Source: Trema orientale
Lineage: Eukaryota; Streptophyta; Magnoliopsida; Rosales; Cannabaceae
NCBI GenBank assembly: GCA_002914845.1
Contig: JXTC01000254.1
Location: forward strand, 365,171-429,170
Reading direction: 5' to 3'
DNA length: 64,000 nt
The position numbers and the translations under genes are program-made. This document shows, piece by piece, positions 1 through 11,770 of the stretch. The notes beneath the pieces are model-generated. The model did no database searches. It saw only the letters and a list, made by a program, of their open reading frames with translations, and had not been told where the DNA came from. Numbering within the stretch: the stretch's first letter is position 1; the number at the start of each line of letters is the position of its first letter.

Positions 1-1285
1 GCTCATTAACTAATAATTCCTAACTATATTAATATCTGTGGTCCACAAAAGGTGTTGTTGACTGTTGTGTTCAACCACCTGTGTTAAATTATGTCATTTA
101 TATTTCTGTTCATTTATGATATCATGTAAGGTCATACCTCCTCCGTCAGACACTTAACTATCTAATGACCTAGTCTTATGCTAGTACCTTTATTTTTAGT
201 ACTTTTATTTTTCTTTTGTCTTTGAGAAAATAGCTGGAATCACCTGTATCAAAGAGCTAACTTTCTAATTATTTATTTTCTATATTATTTATTTATTTAC
301 TTATGTTTCTGGCCGAATGGCTAGAATCACTTGTCTCAGAAAATTAACTATTGTCTGTTTGTTTATGACCAAATGGTTGGTATCATCTGCGTCAGAAATA
401 CTGGCTGTCTAATGTAACGTGGCGATAGTCATTGAAACCGCTCACATCTAGGTTTTGTTGTCAAATACGCCCATAATTTTCTGATACGTAGAATAAAATC
501 ATTATACGATTTTCCACGTCATTTTTTTACTTTCTTATTTATCTTTAATTAAGTATTTTTATGCTTAATTAATTTCTCTCTAATCAAATTATAAAAAAGT
601 ACCCAGGAACAAACTGTTTGACAAAAATATCCTTAACTTTATGTTTTATAATAATACATTAAAAAATATATATATATTTAGAGTTCTTATCATTTAATAA
701 TAACAAAAATAATTACTATATCTAAACAAAAGTATAAATTGATTCAAAATATTTTTTTTATGCATATCGTGTTATAACAACTATATATTAAACGTTTACA
801 CAATAGTATTTCTCAAAAGTTTTGTATTTTAGAAAATGATATGTTCAATATTTGAAAGATAATTTAAGAGATAATATTAAAAAATAATGTTTTAAATAAT
901 TTAGCACTAGAATGAAAAGATTATTCCATTGGTCCACTTTAGGATTAGACCAAAATGATAGAATAATTATTACGTAAGAAAAGCTATTTTTGTGCATTTA
1001 TGTCAAACCGAACATACGAATGAATATTTGTTGGAATGGTTGTAGGAATAACAAAAAGGAAAGTCATTTATCGTATTTTGGAGAAAGCAAAGCATCAATC
1101 TGTTGGTTATAAACTTGAAAGTAAATTCGTCTAAAAGAAAAAAAATTACAGAACTAATCGTACTTTTGGTGATTAAATTTTAACTCTTTTTTTTTTTTAT
1201 ATTAGAGCTATTAATCATTTTAAAATCTTTTAATTTGACCAACATAATATGAATATAAATATTGCCATTTTATAACTATAGGCCC
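1..1285. other. AT-rich intergenic DNA
   Basis: No gene is visible. Positions about 130-420 hold four diverged copies of a motif of the form ATCACCTGT-TCA-AACTAACT-TCTAAT, spaced about 55-100 bp apart. This looks like an old, decayed tandem repeat. The rest is AT-rich simple sequence. Confidence 0.4.
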
Positions 1286-1296
1286 CATCAATTCTG

Positions 1297-1618
1297 ATTT
1301 TTTTTCTTTTTTTATAAGGAAAAGGAGAGGAAGGGGCGACCAGTGTGACAATCTCTCTGGGCGTGATCATAGGAGCTCCAACCCCGCTCAGGAATGTCCC
1401 CCAAGACCTTTTAGGCCGCCACCACCGAACAGTGGAGTGAGTCACCTGAATCCCAGCCGAGCTACTAGCGATAACGGCACCTGGGGTAGAGGATCGGGCA
1501 TGAGCTGGCAGATAAGTACCCTCACATTTAAGACTCCCGAAGTAGCCACCCATGTTCGAACCCGAGACCTCTTGTCCCCGGATAACAACGATTACCACTA
1601 GACTACAAGCTCGGTGGT
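1297..1618 (-). mobile_element. tRNA-derived SINE with target-site duplication
   Basis: On the minus strand the element begins with a tRNA-like head. An A-box-like TAGTCTAGTGG is followed about 40 nt later by the B-box GGTTCGAAC. A GC-richer body of about 250 bp follows, and the element ends in an A-rich tail (the T-rich run at about 1297-1320 on the plus strand). The same 11-bp sequence, CATCAATTCTG, flanks both ends at 1286-1296 and 1619-1629, a clean target-site duplication for a reverse-transcribed insertion. The open frame across it is a by-product and not a gene. Seen directly: the boxes, tail and duplication. The SINE family name is unknown to me. Confidence 0.88.
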
Positions 1619-1629
1619 CATCAATTCTG

Positions 1630-2103
1630 GGTTTTGAACAAAACACGTTCAGAGAAAAAAATCTGGACAAAGCGGCGGACTATGAATATAATACCATTTA
1701 AAAAGGGATTTTGAAAATACAAACCAAGAGAAAAAGGATATTTATTAATACAGGATGCCGAAAAAAGGGCACATGTGTTGTTATCTCTATCGGATACGTG
1801 GAGCCAGGAGGCCTTAACCGCTGGGTTAAGTTGGCGTCACCAGCCCAGATTCCAACAGAAGTTCAAACAGGCCCAAACCCATTCCCTAGTCCAAACCAAA
1901 ATGGAAAATGGTGCGACCTTTTTTACTTTTGCCTGTTTTCATTTCAATTTCAAGTCTAACTGTTCTCACAATCTTCCCCCAAATCCCGATTCCGAAGGTC
2001 ACAGTGGGGTCGTCAATGGAGTCCGTGCTAAGTGAGGTTGTAGAGTTTTGAAGAAGAAGAAGCTATATATATATATACATATATTTATTATATATATAGA
2101 GAG
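1630..2103. promoter_or_regulatory. upstream region of MAU2 with AT microsatellite
   Basis: This stretch is the presumed promoter and 5' leader of the MAU2 gene. An AT repeat runs at about 2064-2099 (TATATATATATACATATATTT and similar), directly abutting the start codon. No transcription start can be fixed from sequence alone. Short open frames here have no recognisable similarity. Confidence 0.4.
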
Positions 2104-5100
2104 ATGGAAGCGTTGGCGGAGGGGCTTTGGGGACTGGCGGACTACCATGAGAGGAGCGGGGAGATAGGGAAAGCGGTGAAGTGTCTTGAAGCCATCTGCC
2201 AGAGCCAGGTGACCTTCTTCCCCATCGTCGAGGTCAAGACTCGGCTTCGAATCGCTACTTTGCTGCTCAAGCATTCCCACAATGTCAACCACGCTAAGTC
2301 TCACCTCGAGCGCTCTCAGTTGCTTCTCAAGAACATCCCTTCTTGCTTCGATCTCAAGTGCAGAGCTTATAGCTTGCTCAGTCAGTGTTACCATCTCGTT
2401 GGTGCTATTCCTCCCCAGAAGCAGATTCTCCATAAGGCCCTCGAGCTTACTGCTTCCGCTGGCCACGAGTATGTCTTTCGCAAAACTCTATTTATATATT
2501 GATATATGTGTATATGTAGTTTGAGTTCGATTTCGTTTCAATTCACTTGGATACTGCTGGAAATGGGGTTTGAATTTTTTCTGTTTTGGGTTGAAGGGTC
2601 TCAGTGAATTTATGGTCTTGCAACTTCAACTCTCAGCTTGCCAATGCTCTGATTATCGAAGGAGACTATCACAGTTCAATTTCGGCTCTTCAGTGCGGGT
2701 ATCTTTCCGCTACTCAAATAGGTTATCCTGAGTTACAGGTTAGTGTATGAAGGGTATCTTTCCAGTAGTTGTATTTAGCTTCTGGTTCAGTGTTATTCTT
2801 GTTCTAGAGAGACTAGTCTAGAGAAAGTTCGTAGTTTCCTTTATGGGTTTAAGCCGTAATGGGTGTTTTTGGGCACCGACTTTTGAGATGCTTAACAAGG
2901 GCTGGTATCTGTCATTTTGAAAACTTTTCATTGTTAAAAGCGTAGCGTAGAAGGGCGTGTCTTATATTCTCTTTGTTATCCAATTCCAGAGAATAAAACA
3001 TCGATTTTACCTGATTTTGGGGTTTCTAATTGTCTATAAGTAGTGATTACTTGTTTCTTTGTTATGTCATCCAGATGTTCTTTGCTGCTTCTATCTTGCA
3101 CGTGCACCTAATGCAATGGGATGATATGAATTTGGTTGAGGCAGCTGTTAATCGGTGTGATCAGGTCTGGGAGACTATTCAGCCTGGAAATGTATGTACA
3201 TATTTTGTTATCTTCTTTGTCATTTGACAGTTATGCAACTAGGACAGCTTGGCCCCTTTGTCCTTGCTGTTTCTTTCAATGTCAATTTCCTGATTTTTTT
3301 TTTAACGAATATTTCCTGTATTGCTAATACTTTTTTTTGCTTTGGGTACTTTATCGTCACCTTCTCAAAACCAAAAAGAGACAGCATTGCCTTGGTTTAC
3401 TCTTTTACAATGAGCTGCTGCACATATTTTATCGGCTTCGGATATGTGATTACAAAAATGCTGTACCACATTTAGACAGATTAGAAGCTGCTATGAAGGC
3501 CGATTTGCAGCAAACACAGCATATACAGGAGCTTACAAGGGAACTTGATTCGTTGAACCAAAGTCTCTCTCGATCTGATCTTCACCACAGAGATAGGTCA
3601 GCGCTTTCAGAAAAACAAGCTCAGCTGCAAGAGAGGTTGACAAGTCTGACAAGTTTGAGTAATCAAACTGGAACTTCCTCGCTGGAACCAGCTTATTTTG
3701 GCAATATGAAACGGACTTATGGGGACAAGCTTGTGTTGGCACCACCACCTATTGATGGGGAGTGGTTACCAAAAAGTGCAGTATATGCTCTCGTTGATCT
3801 TATGATTGTCATATTTGGGCGTCCAAAAGGACTATTTAAGGAGTGTGGAAGACGTATTCAATCTGGAATGCATACCATACAAGGTTTTTCTTTTGATTGA
3901 TAACTAGACAAGAATTTTTGTTCTTTTCTTTTTGAATGCTGATGCTGATATTTTTATGAAAGCTGATGTTTATGATGTATAAAATTATCAAGGTTAACGG
4001 CTAAGCATGCTCAGTAATTGGAATTATTATGTTTTTTTTTTAATATTTATTTTTCAATTTTGCAGAGGAACTTGCAAAGCTTGGAATAACTGATGGTGTG
4101 AGAGGTAAGATTTTGCTTGATGCTTATATTTAATGTGGAATTGTGTGGTGATAGCAGTTTTCTTGGGTTCTATGGTTAGAAAGAAACCATTGTATCTTTG
4201 AAGAAAAGAGCTGGATTTGTTATCTCTGTGGAAAAGAATTAAGTTCTCATCTTCTGTTTGGGCTTCGGTAGCTAAGGAATTTAAGTTCTTTCCACTTTCA
4301 TCATTTACTCTTAAGTTGGAGTAACATTTTTGTATTGCGATGCTTAGCTTTGTTTCTTTGGTGTATGTGTTTAAGTGTTATTTCTTGTATTTGAGAATAC
4401 CTTATCCTCTGTACTTGTATTTCAACTTCTGTTCATTGATAAAGTTTTTGTCTCTTTAAAAAAAATAAAAATAGGGGGAAAATAGCATGTTTCTGGTCCT
4501 TTCCTATCATCCTAAGGAGGATTTGGGAAAAATGACTTCAGACTTTAAAAAAAACAAAAAGTCACTCCTAAAATTTTCTTTTGCAAAATAACCTTAGCAA
4601 CCATGATGGTCACTCATGTAAAAAATATGGATGGTCATTTTGCTAATTTAAGTTTCTCGTGTTGTCATTTTGCAAAAGGACTCTATCCTAAGTCCTAATA
4701 GACTTTTGCATTTCTTTTGAGCAGAGGTGAATCTGCAACACTCTGCCATTTGGATGGCTGGTGTATATTTGATGCTACTAATGCAATTCCTAGAAAACAA
4801 AGTGGCTGTGGAGCTTACTCGCTCCGAGTTTGTTGAAGCGCAAGAGGTAGATGCTATGCCTTATTAATGTTGTTTTTCTTTTCTGGTTATTATTGTCTGA
4901 TTGTTATGTGCTCATTTCTTGATCATATATTAAATTCATAATTGTTTGAACTGGAAACAATTAGTTGAATTGTCTATGTTGCTAGGGAACATTTCTTGCC
5001 TTATATTGTCCTGTTATCAAATAAACACATTATTTCTTGCAGGCACTGATGCAAATGAAGAACTGGTTCATGCGCTTTCCCACAATTTTACAGGCTTGTG

Positions 5101-7238
5101 AGAGCATAATTGAGTTGCTTAGAGGGCAATATGCCCATTCTGTTGGCTGTTATAGTGAAGCGGCTTTTCATTATGTTGAAGCTGCAAAGGTAAGTGAATA
5201 GTTTTTCAGTCGTATGTTTAAATAGATGGTTATTGTCCAGTATCCAAGTTCCATAATCTGGTGAAGCAAAGGGAGTAATATGCTAAGTTTGTGATGAATA
5301 GAACATCTTTTCTTTGACAAGTGCTAAAATCCACAGGTAATTGTAAGTTCATCCAGAATCCATTGTTCTTTTTGTTTATTCAGCTAACACAGAGCAAATC
5401 AATGCAAGCCATTTGCCAAGTTTATGCAGCTGTCTCTTACATCTGCATTGGTGATGCAGAATCATCTTCACAGGTGACGTTTTTTTCCCAGTAATAGTTA
5501 CTTGATTGTTTCTTTTGGCTGTTAGAATTTTGTTTCGAAGCTGGAGTTTTCCTTTTCCTTGAGAAAATGATTCCTTATCGCTGAAGGGGAGCTTTTGTGC
5601 AGGCACTAGATTTGATTGGACCAGTTTACAGAATGATGGATTCCTTCGTTGGAGTTCGAGAGAAAACCAGTGTTCTTTTTGCATATGGGCTTTTATTGAT
5701 GAAGCAACAAGATCTGCAAGAAGCGAGGTAAATTTTAAAACCTTTTCCTATTTTGGTGATACATATTTCAATTAATGACTTTGTACTGTGTGTCTCTAAG
5801 AGATAATGAACTACGCACAGAGTTTCTTTATGTCCTTGACATTATTGAAACCTTACACGAATCTCACGGCATTATCAACCTTATTTTCGAGAACATTTGC
5901 TTCAGAGTTGAAGGTGATGTATCTAGTTTTGTTCTTGTCTTTGTCCAGACAATAAATTCAAGTCCTCTAAATGTCATAGAAGAGGAGATGACTCCTAATA
6001 CCTTACACTATTAAGTTATACCAAGCAGAAAAGTGGGGAAAAGTGGTTGGGTTACAAACAAGTTATAGGGTAACTGATGTGACTTTTCTTTATGTTGTCT
6101 ACTTAGTGATCCTGGAATTTACCTTTGCTATTCTCCCTTTGTTCTGATTTCAGCCCCTAAATGGTGACTGGAAATAATCACATGGTAAAGCTCATTGTGC
6201 GGATCCCTAACAACATGCCCCCTCGCCCCTCTTCAGTTTTCTTTCTCCCTCCCTGAATTGATATATTAATTTGATGCAGAAATCGACTGGCCAAAGGTTT
6301 GCAGTTGACGCATAATCATTTGGGGAACCTTCAACTTGTTTCACAGTATTTGACAATTCTGGGAAGTCTGGCACTAGCCCTGCATGATAATGTGCAGGCT
6401 AGAGAGATCTTGAGATCATCCTTAACATTGGCAAAGAAGCTTTATGATATCCCTACTCAGATCTGGGTGCTCTCTGTTTTGACAAGTATATCTGATTTTC
6501 CAATTATTTTATACTACTTATAGCTAGTAACTCTCTTTCTTCACTAGTGTTAGTGGATTCCTATTATATATCTTCTGACATAGCCAGTGGTTGGGAACAA
6601 AAATTTCTATGTTTCTGTTACGCGTACTTTTTGTTTTCATTTCTTTGGTCTAAGTTAAGAGAGGAAGGAGAGAGTGTTCCCGTAACTCCTAAGATGACTT
6701 GGGCACTTGCTGGCCGTTTACTGGACTCAATTTTTTTGGGAGACAGTTTTTATGACTTACAATCTCTATATTGACATTTTCTATTTTTTTTTAATGTTGT
6801 CTACATGCTATTTTTCTGGCAGCTTTATATCAAGAATTGGGTGAGAAGGGCAATGAAATGGAGAATCTTGATTTTCAAAGGAAGAAGATGGAGGATCTGC
6901 AGAAAAGACTTGCTGATGCACGTTCCTCCATTCATCACATCGAACTGGTAAGAGCATTCACTTGGTCTTGTGAGTAGGAAATAGCTTGGCCTGTATAACC
7001 TACATTTCAGAGGTCACTTACTCCGTTATATTTTTGCATACACAATATGCAGATCGACAAGGTAAAGTTTGAAGTCCACCAATTGCACGAGCTCGACATC
7101 AAGCGTGCAATTGCAGGCCCTTCCGTGGGAATCGATCTTGACATCCCAGAATCCATTGGTTTCTCCACCCCCTTACCTAACTTTTCTTCAAGGCTAGTGG
7201 ATTTAGACACCGGAAGACGTGGGAAAAGGAAACTTTAG
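2104..7238 (+). CDS. MAU2: MAU2/SCC4 sister-chromatid cohesion factor
   Basis: This protein partners SCC2 in the loader that places cohesin on chromosomes, so it acts in the nucleus. Twelve exons: 2104-2468, 2597-2738, 3075-3191, 3379-3883, 4066-4104, 4725-4846, 5043-5189, 5384-5473, 5603-5727, 6280-6485, 6823-6947 and 7053-7238. They total 2169 nt (722 aa), close to the roughly 725 aa of the Arabidopsis protein. Every intron is GT..AG and no stop interrupts the frame. It is a TPR-like helical repeat protein throughout. Recognisable plant MAU2 segments include GEIGKAVKCLEAICQ near the N-terminus, LLFYNELLHIFYRLRICDYK, APPPIDGEWLPKSAVYALVD, ENKVAVELTRSEFVEAQE and, at the C-terminus, LDIPESIGFSTPLP followed by RLVDLDTGRRGKRKL. 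The ATG at 2104 matches the family N-terminus and is preceded by an AT microsatellite. It appears intact. Confidence 0.95.
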
Positions 7239-7956
7239 TACTGACTTGTACAGGTTCTATTTCGTCCCCCTCTGTTAATTAAGAAAAAAGAAACTGATAG
7301 GTTAGAACACATCAAGGGTTCTGGAAATTTGGACTTAACCCTTTGTTATGTCCAGTAAACTAAGTCTTAAGCATCAATTTTTGTGGATCCTGTACATATC
7401 TTAGTTATGATGTTCATGGCCTATTTTGGGATCAATTATATTTCCCTGACTTATGTACTAACGTTCTCAGAAAAGTGAAGCCAGTGACCTATGCATTATA
7501 CATGCAATCTAGTTTTTGCGTACTTGTCTGAAATTCGGTTATATGATTGATTACAGGGGTTCTCGGTAACAAAAATAGATGCCATAACAGCAACATGACT
7601 TTTAAGCTATCTGAAAAGTGATTGCTTATTTTGTGAAAACTGACATATTCCAACTTCCCATTTCTCAATTTCAATTTTGAGACACGATCACATGAAATGC
7701 AGGGGGTTAACAAATTTACTTTAAATGTTCATATTGTCGCTGGGGTGAAAAAGCCAAATAGCTTAAACTTTTTGGATGAGAACTATCGTGTGCATATACA
7801 ATTGGGAATGTAAATTTTCGAGCCCGAGTTGGTTGTCAATTTCCTTGGATTTGCTTACTCCCTCGGCAATACAGCTCGGCTCAGCGGAGGGCATCAAAAA
7901 GAGCGGTTTTGTTTGAAATTCTGGTCTGCTGTCGTGCTTCTTATTCTTTTGCCGTG
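7239..7956. other. shared 3' region between convergent genes
   Basis: This 718-bp stretch separates the stop codons of MAU2 (plus) and NDHN (minus). It must hold both 3' UTRs and terminators. I see no further gene. Small open frames at 7489-7713 and 7829-8068 lack recognisable similarity, and the second overlaps NDHN exon 4 on the opposite strand. Confidence 0.5.
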
Positions 7957-8998
7957 TCAGTCCTCACTTTCAGTTAGGCCTGCTATTTCTTTGAGTGGTT
8001 TCCACATGAACTTCCGCCTGCAAACACCTTTGTGTTATTCACTCATGTCCCAGAAAGAGAATACGTGAATCCAGAGTCATAATATCAAAGCAGGAAACGC
8101 AGTACTAGGCCTCGGTTTAAATCATGTTTAAAAAAATAGTTTGAAAAAGCCGGGCAATTGAGATTTCTGGAGAGCCTACCAGTTTCCACATTCAGCAATG
8201 ACCCTGACTTTTGGCCGGAGCGTCGGGAGCAACGCAAGAAACTGCAGTTCCGCCTTTGACAAAACCTGTAGATGAACACATGGGAAGGGACCCTCAATTA
8301 ACTTGATTTAAGATCATTTTCATGCTTCATCTCAATTATAAGTGCTACCTTGGCTTCAATAATCCACACCACTAGTCCCTTGGCATCTGGAGGCAAAGCT
8401 TCGAGCCTGTAATCAACCTCAGGTGGAAAATACCACCTTGCTATGGGTTGCTTCCCTAAATGAGCCTACAGAAAACAGAAAGTGGAAGAGTAAGAAATGA
8501 AGTGACACTATAGTCTTGCTTTTAAATTTTGTGTCAAACATTTGATTCAAGCTAAACTAAACTCACAGGGCAAACAGGGTGAATCTTGGTGAGGGTGGTC
8601 TCAGGATCGCCGAGTCCACGAGCTGAGAGATCAAGAAAATAGTAGCCCTTGTACCTGAGACGATTAAGGTATCGCCCCTCGTAGCCTCCTTCATGAGGAG
8701 AGTAAATTGCCAAGGCCTTGTGTTCTTCCACGTCCGAAAGCCAACGCCCCAAATCTGGTTTTATCAAGTCTCCTCCAATATAGTCCCCTAATCCTATCCC
8801 GCTGCACCTCACCACCCCATTCCTCTTTTCTCCCTTACTACCATTTTGCCCTCTCTGTTCCCTTGTCGTCGTTGCTGCTGCCGTTTCTCTCTGCCATGTC
8901 ACCTTTTTCGTGTCCGTGAAGCGGTTTTTCTGTTTCAGCGTCCTGTGGAGATAGGCCGAGAGTGGTGTTCCGCACTTGAAGTTGGTGGTAGATGCCAT
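7957..8998 (-). CDS. NDHN: NDH-N, subunit of plastid NAD(P)H dehydrogenase-like complex
   Basis: NDH-N is a nuclear-encoded, stroma-facing subunit of the plastid NDH complex, which works in cyclic electron flow around photosystem I. Four minus-strand exons: 8567-8998, 8349-8465, 8180-8265 and 7957-8017. They total 696 nt (231 aa) with GT..AG introns. The first 60-70 residues are rich in S, T, K and R with few acids, as expected for a chloroplast transit peptide. The mature part carries family blocks: GDLIKPDLGRWLSDVEEHKA, HEGGYEGRYL, LDLSARGLGDPETTLTKIHP, LGKQPIARWYFPPEVDYRL, then LPTLRPKVRVIAECGNWRKF split across the last intron. It ends KPLKEIAGLTESED. The final 61-nt exon was located from the conserved W-R-K-F continuation. 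It faces MAU2 tail-to-tail. No defect is seen. Confidence 0.94.
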
Positions 8999-9824
8999 TT
9001 TTTGTTGATTTTTTTTTTTTTTTGAGTTTTACTAGCGACTTAGGAGAAGCTGATGGAAGGAGAGGAGGCCATGTTAGGGAATGAAATGTGATTTCGGATA
9101 AAGTTTAAAGAAAATTTAATTAAATAAAAGTATGTATGAAAGATGTTCTGGGTTGTATGGTGTATAAACAAGATAAGAGATGACTGAGCTTCACAGAGCT
9201 ATATTTGTATTTATGTAGTGTTCGAACCTGAGTTTAAGAAGCCGTGGACCCAACCCACGTAGTGTTGGAAACCGTACGGGAGCTGATGTACACGTGTGTA
9301 CTCTTTTTAATCATTGATTCATGAGAAAAACTGTCACGTAAATGTTAATAAAAATTACTGTGCAATAAAGAAGCTATAATCTATAGACACACGTGATTAT
9401 AGTGCCATTCGTGTAAAAGTCTATTAAAATTCTCACAATACTCTATTCCAATCGGTCTTGATTTCAAAAAAAAAAAAAAAAAAAATCGGTCTCACTTTTT
9501 CAAATTGTTAGTAATATTTATCTATTCCAGTCTTTCATTTTAAGTATCATGTTGAGTGAATATTATTTGCCGGTGCTCTCTGAAAAAAAATTGACCAAAT
9601 TATTGGCCAAGAATATTTACAATAACATATTGGACCTTTTATTTTTTTTTTAAGAGTGATGCGAGTTTGTACAGTTACAAATATTTTCCTTTTATTTCTT
9701 CAATTTATTCCTAAGACACAAATTTGAAGAAAGAAAATCTAATTGATACTTACAGGGCACAATAAACGTAAAGGAAAAGAGTGGAAAGAAATGGAAGAAT
9801 AAGAAATAATGATTTAAGAAGGCT
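8999..9824. promoter_or_regulatory. upstream region of NDHN
   Basis: This region lies upstream of the minus-strand NDHN start and includes a T/A run at about 9009-9024 (the leader) and an A-run at 9466-9484. I see no gene. The promoter is presumed to lie within the first few hundred bases, but no element can be assigned with confidence. Confidence 0.35.
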
Positions 9825-10845
9825 GGGCCTGATTGGTTTACTACTCAAAAACTGTATTTTCTAAAAAGATGTATTGGAAACAAAAATCTAGAATAAGTTA
9901 GTAAAAATGAAGTTTTGAAAAGTTGATTGGTTGCGTCGTCTATGTTAATGTTTTTGGGTTGAAGAAAAATGAAAAGTGTTTTGTTATGTATTTACTTTTC
10001 ACTCACATCTTATTATTTATTTTTTGGTAATGGCTTAATTAAAGTCTTCGTGATGATTCTCGTGAATTCCTCTATATATTTACTCCTCACCCATATCATC
10101 CTTGCCCACCACAAGTACCCGAACCTACCCAGTCATTTCGCCAATTCAGAGCTCGAGCTCTATGAAGAGCTTCAGAAGCGGGAGTGGAACCAGCTCTCGG
10201 CGATGGAGAGGGCGAAGTTAAAGGCGAGGCAGGGGTGGGGAAGGTGGCGCTGACCAAGCTCGACATCGTTGACTTGGCGACGAGAGCCAGCATGAGGCAA
10301 GATGGGTCGAGCCTCAGGGAAGTGGTCCTGAGAGGCGGGTCTGTCATGCTCGGTTATGTGAAAGACTCGGAAGGCACGACGAAGTCGATGAGCGGAGACA
10401 GGTGGTTCTACACAGGAAACGTTGGGGTGATGCACCCAGATGAGTACCTAGAGATAAGGGATAGGTCGAAAGGACATCATCATAAGCGACAAGGAGAATC
10501 TGAGCAGTGTGGAGGTGGAGTCGGTGCTGTACGGGTTCTTGGCTATCAATGAGGAGGCGATGGTGGTGCCTCAAAACGAGAGTTCTAGGAGGGGACGCCC
10601 TGCACTTTCGTGAGCTTGAAGGAAGGGCCGACAAAGAAGGAGGTTATACAGTACTCATCACTGCCCTTCACTTGGAAACGATGAAAATGACTTATTATCA
10701 TTTTCAATTTTTTGCCTGGAAGAATCATCCTTTTCGAAAAGCATTTTAGAAAATAGTTTTGGAAACAACCTACTAATCACATATTTAAAAATTAAAATGT
10801 TTTCAAATCATAAAATCGGATCCAAATACGGAACCAATCAGACCT
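9825..10845. mobile_element. candidate TIR element carrying an acyl-activating-enzyme fragment
   Basis: The left end GGGCCTGATTGGTT (9825-9838) and the reverse complement of the right end, AGGTCTGATTGGTT (10832-10845), agree at 12 of 14 positions. Between them lies a GC-rich gene fragment (about 10085-10660) unlike its AT-rich surroundings. No convincing target-site duplication is visible, so the ends and superfamily are uncertain. The arrangement resembles a non-autonomous element that captured a piece of host gene. Confidence 0.45.
10085..10660 (+). pseudogene. acyl-activating enzyme (AMP-binding) fragment, frameshifted
   Basis: This is the C-terminal half of an adenylate-forming acyl-CoA ligase of the plant AAE / benzoate-CoA-ligase-like group, spread over several frames. 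Seen in order: QLSAMERAKLKARQG, then after a frame change SSLREVVLRGGSVMLGYVKD, then DRWFYTGNVGVMHPDEYLEI and RDRSK. These correspond to the LKARQG, GEVVLRG-MLGYLKDPEGT and [25 protein letters not shown] blocks of the family. The conserved Asp of TGD is Asn here. After RDRSK the frame shifts again; the ENLSSVEVESVLYGF-like block is in another frame. The N-terminal half, with the P-loop-like motif, is absent. At least two frameshifts make it non-functional. It is intronless and lies between imperfect inverted repeats. Confidence 0.85.
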
Positions 10846-11770
10846 ATTTCCCTCTTATACATATCAAAGAAAAGTCTTTCCCTTTCTTTCTCATCTCCAA
10901 TAATAATTTATGACGGTGGATATATTTGTAAGGTTGAATTCCTAAAACTTAAAAGAATAATAGGATATTTGTGATTGTCTCTCTCCACAAATTAAGCTTG
11001 TCCCCTAAATGAAACGGTTTGTGATTTGACCAATAAGACTTCAAGTATATGAATAAGAAAATACTGACCAATAAGACTTCAAGTATATGAATAAGAAAAT
11101 ACTTTGTAAAACAATTCTAGGTAATATTTAGAAGAATGATTAAAATTTTTTAATATGAAAGAAAATGAGCAACATTATAAAATGATAAAATCATAAAAAG
11201 TAAATCACGGTGGTGAATAACAATGGTTATGTGAAAATGTTTGACCCAAAATAGTCAACTAGAGAAGTGAATGAGTTCTACCTATAAATTATAAAATATA
11301 AACAGAAAAAACGTGTTTAGAATAAACCTCTGATTAAAAGTGGAAACCCGCGAGTAAAAGATGCACTTGGACTATAAATTGGGTTGAGTTCAGTACATGG
11401 AGTGCATTAAAATCTCTGAACTCTCTCACATGGTGGCTCAGAATCAGAATCTCATGACGATTTGAACACAGATTCCATTTTCGAACTAGAAAAGCTCAGT
11501 ACCCCAAATTCAACTGACTCAACTGATTGCACTGATTTCAGAAAGGACTAGGCTAGGCGGACCTCTCTCTCTCTCTCTTCTTCTTCTTCTTCTTCCCTGA
11601 TCTCCATAATCGTTTTCATACATATACATGCCTCTATTACCACCATTGTTTCATCTTCTTCGTTCAAATTAGGGTTTTCGCTTCCCGGACTCTAAATTAT
11701 TGAAGGTGTGTTAAGTTTTCCAGTTTTCGATTTTCTTCCCAATTTTATTGATCGAATAGTAATCGAACAA
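10846..11770. promoter_or_regulatory. upstream region and 5' leader of ABCB25
   Basis: This is AT-rich DNA before the ABCB25 start codon. A perfect 38-bp tandem duplication occupies 11028-11065 and 11066-11103. A pyrimidine-rich CT then CTT repeat at about 11562-11596 is typical of plant 5' leaders and core promoters (Y-patch). The leader is inferred to begin after about 11500. No gene is seen. Confidence 0.4.
11028..11103. repeat. perfect 2 x 38-bp tandem duplication
   Basis: The 38-bp unit beginning GACCAATAAGACTTCAAG is repeated twice without a mismatch and immediately adjacent, about 670 bp upstream of the ABCB25 start. The lack of divergence suggests a recent replication-slippage event. 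Confidence 0.95.

Noticed and set aside
1230..1670. 146-codon minus-strand open frame
   Set aside because: It coincides with the SINE defined by its tRNA-like head and target duplication. The frame is a by-product of the element.
11708..11770. GTG start extending ABCB25 upstream
   Set aside because: Plant nuclear genes initiate at ATG, and the ATG at 11771 gives a normal presequence.
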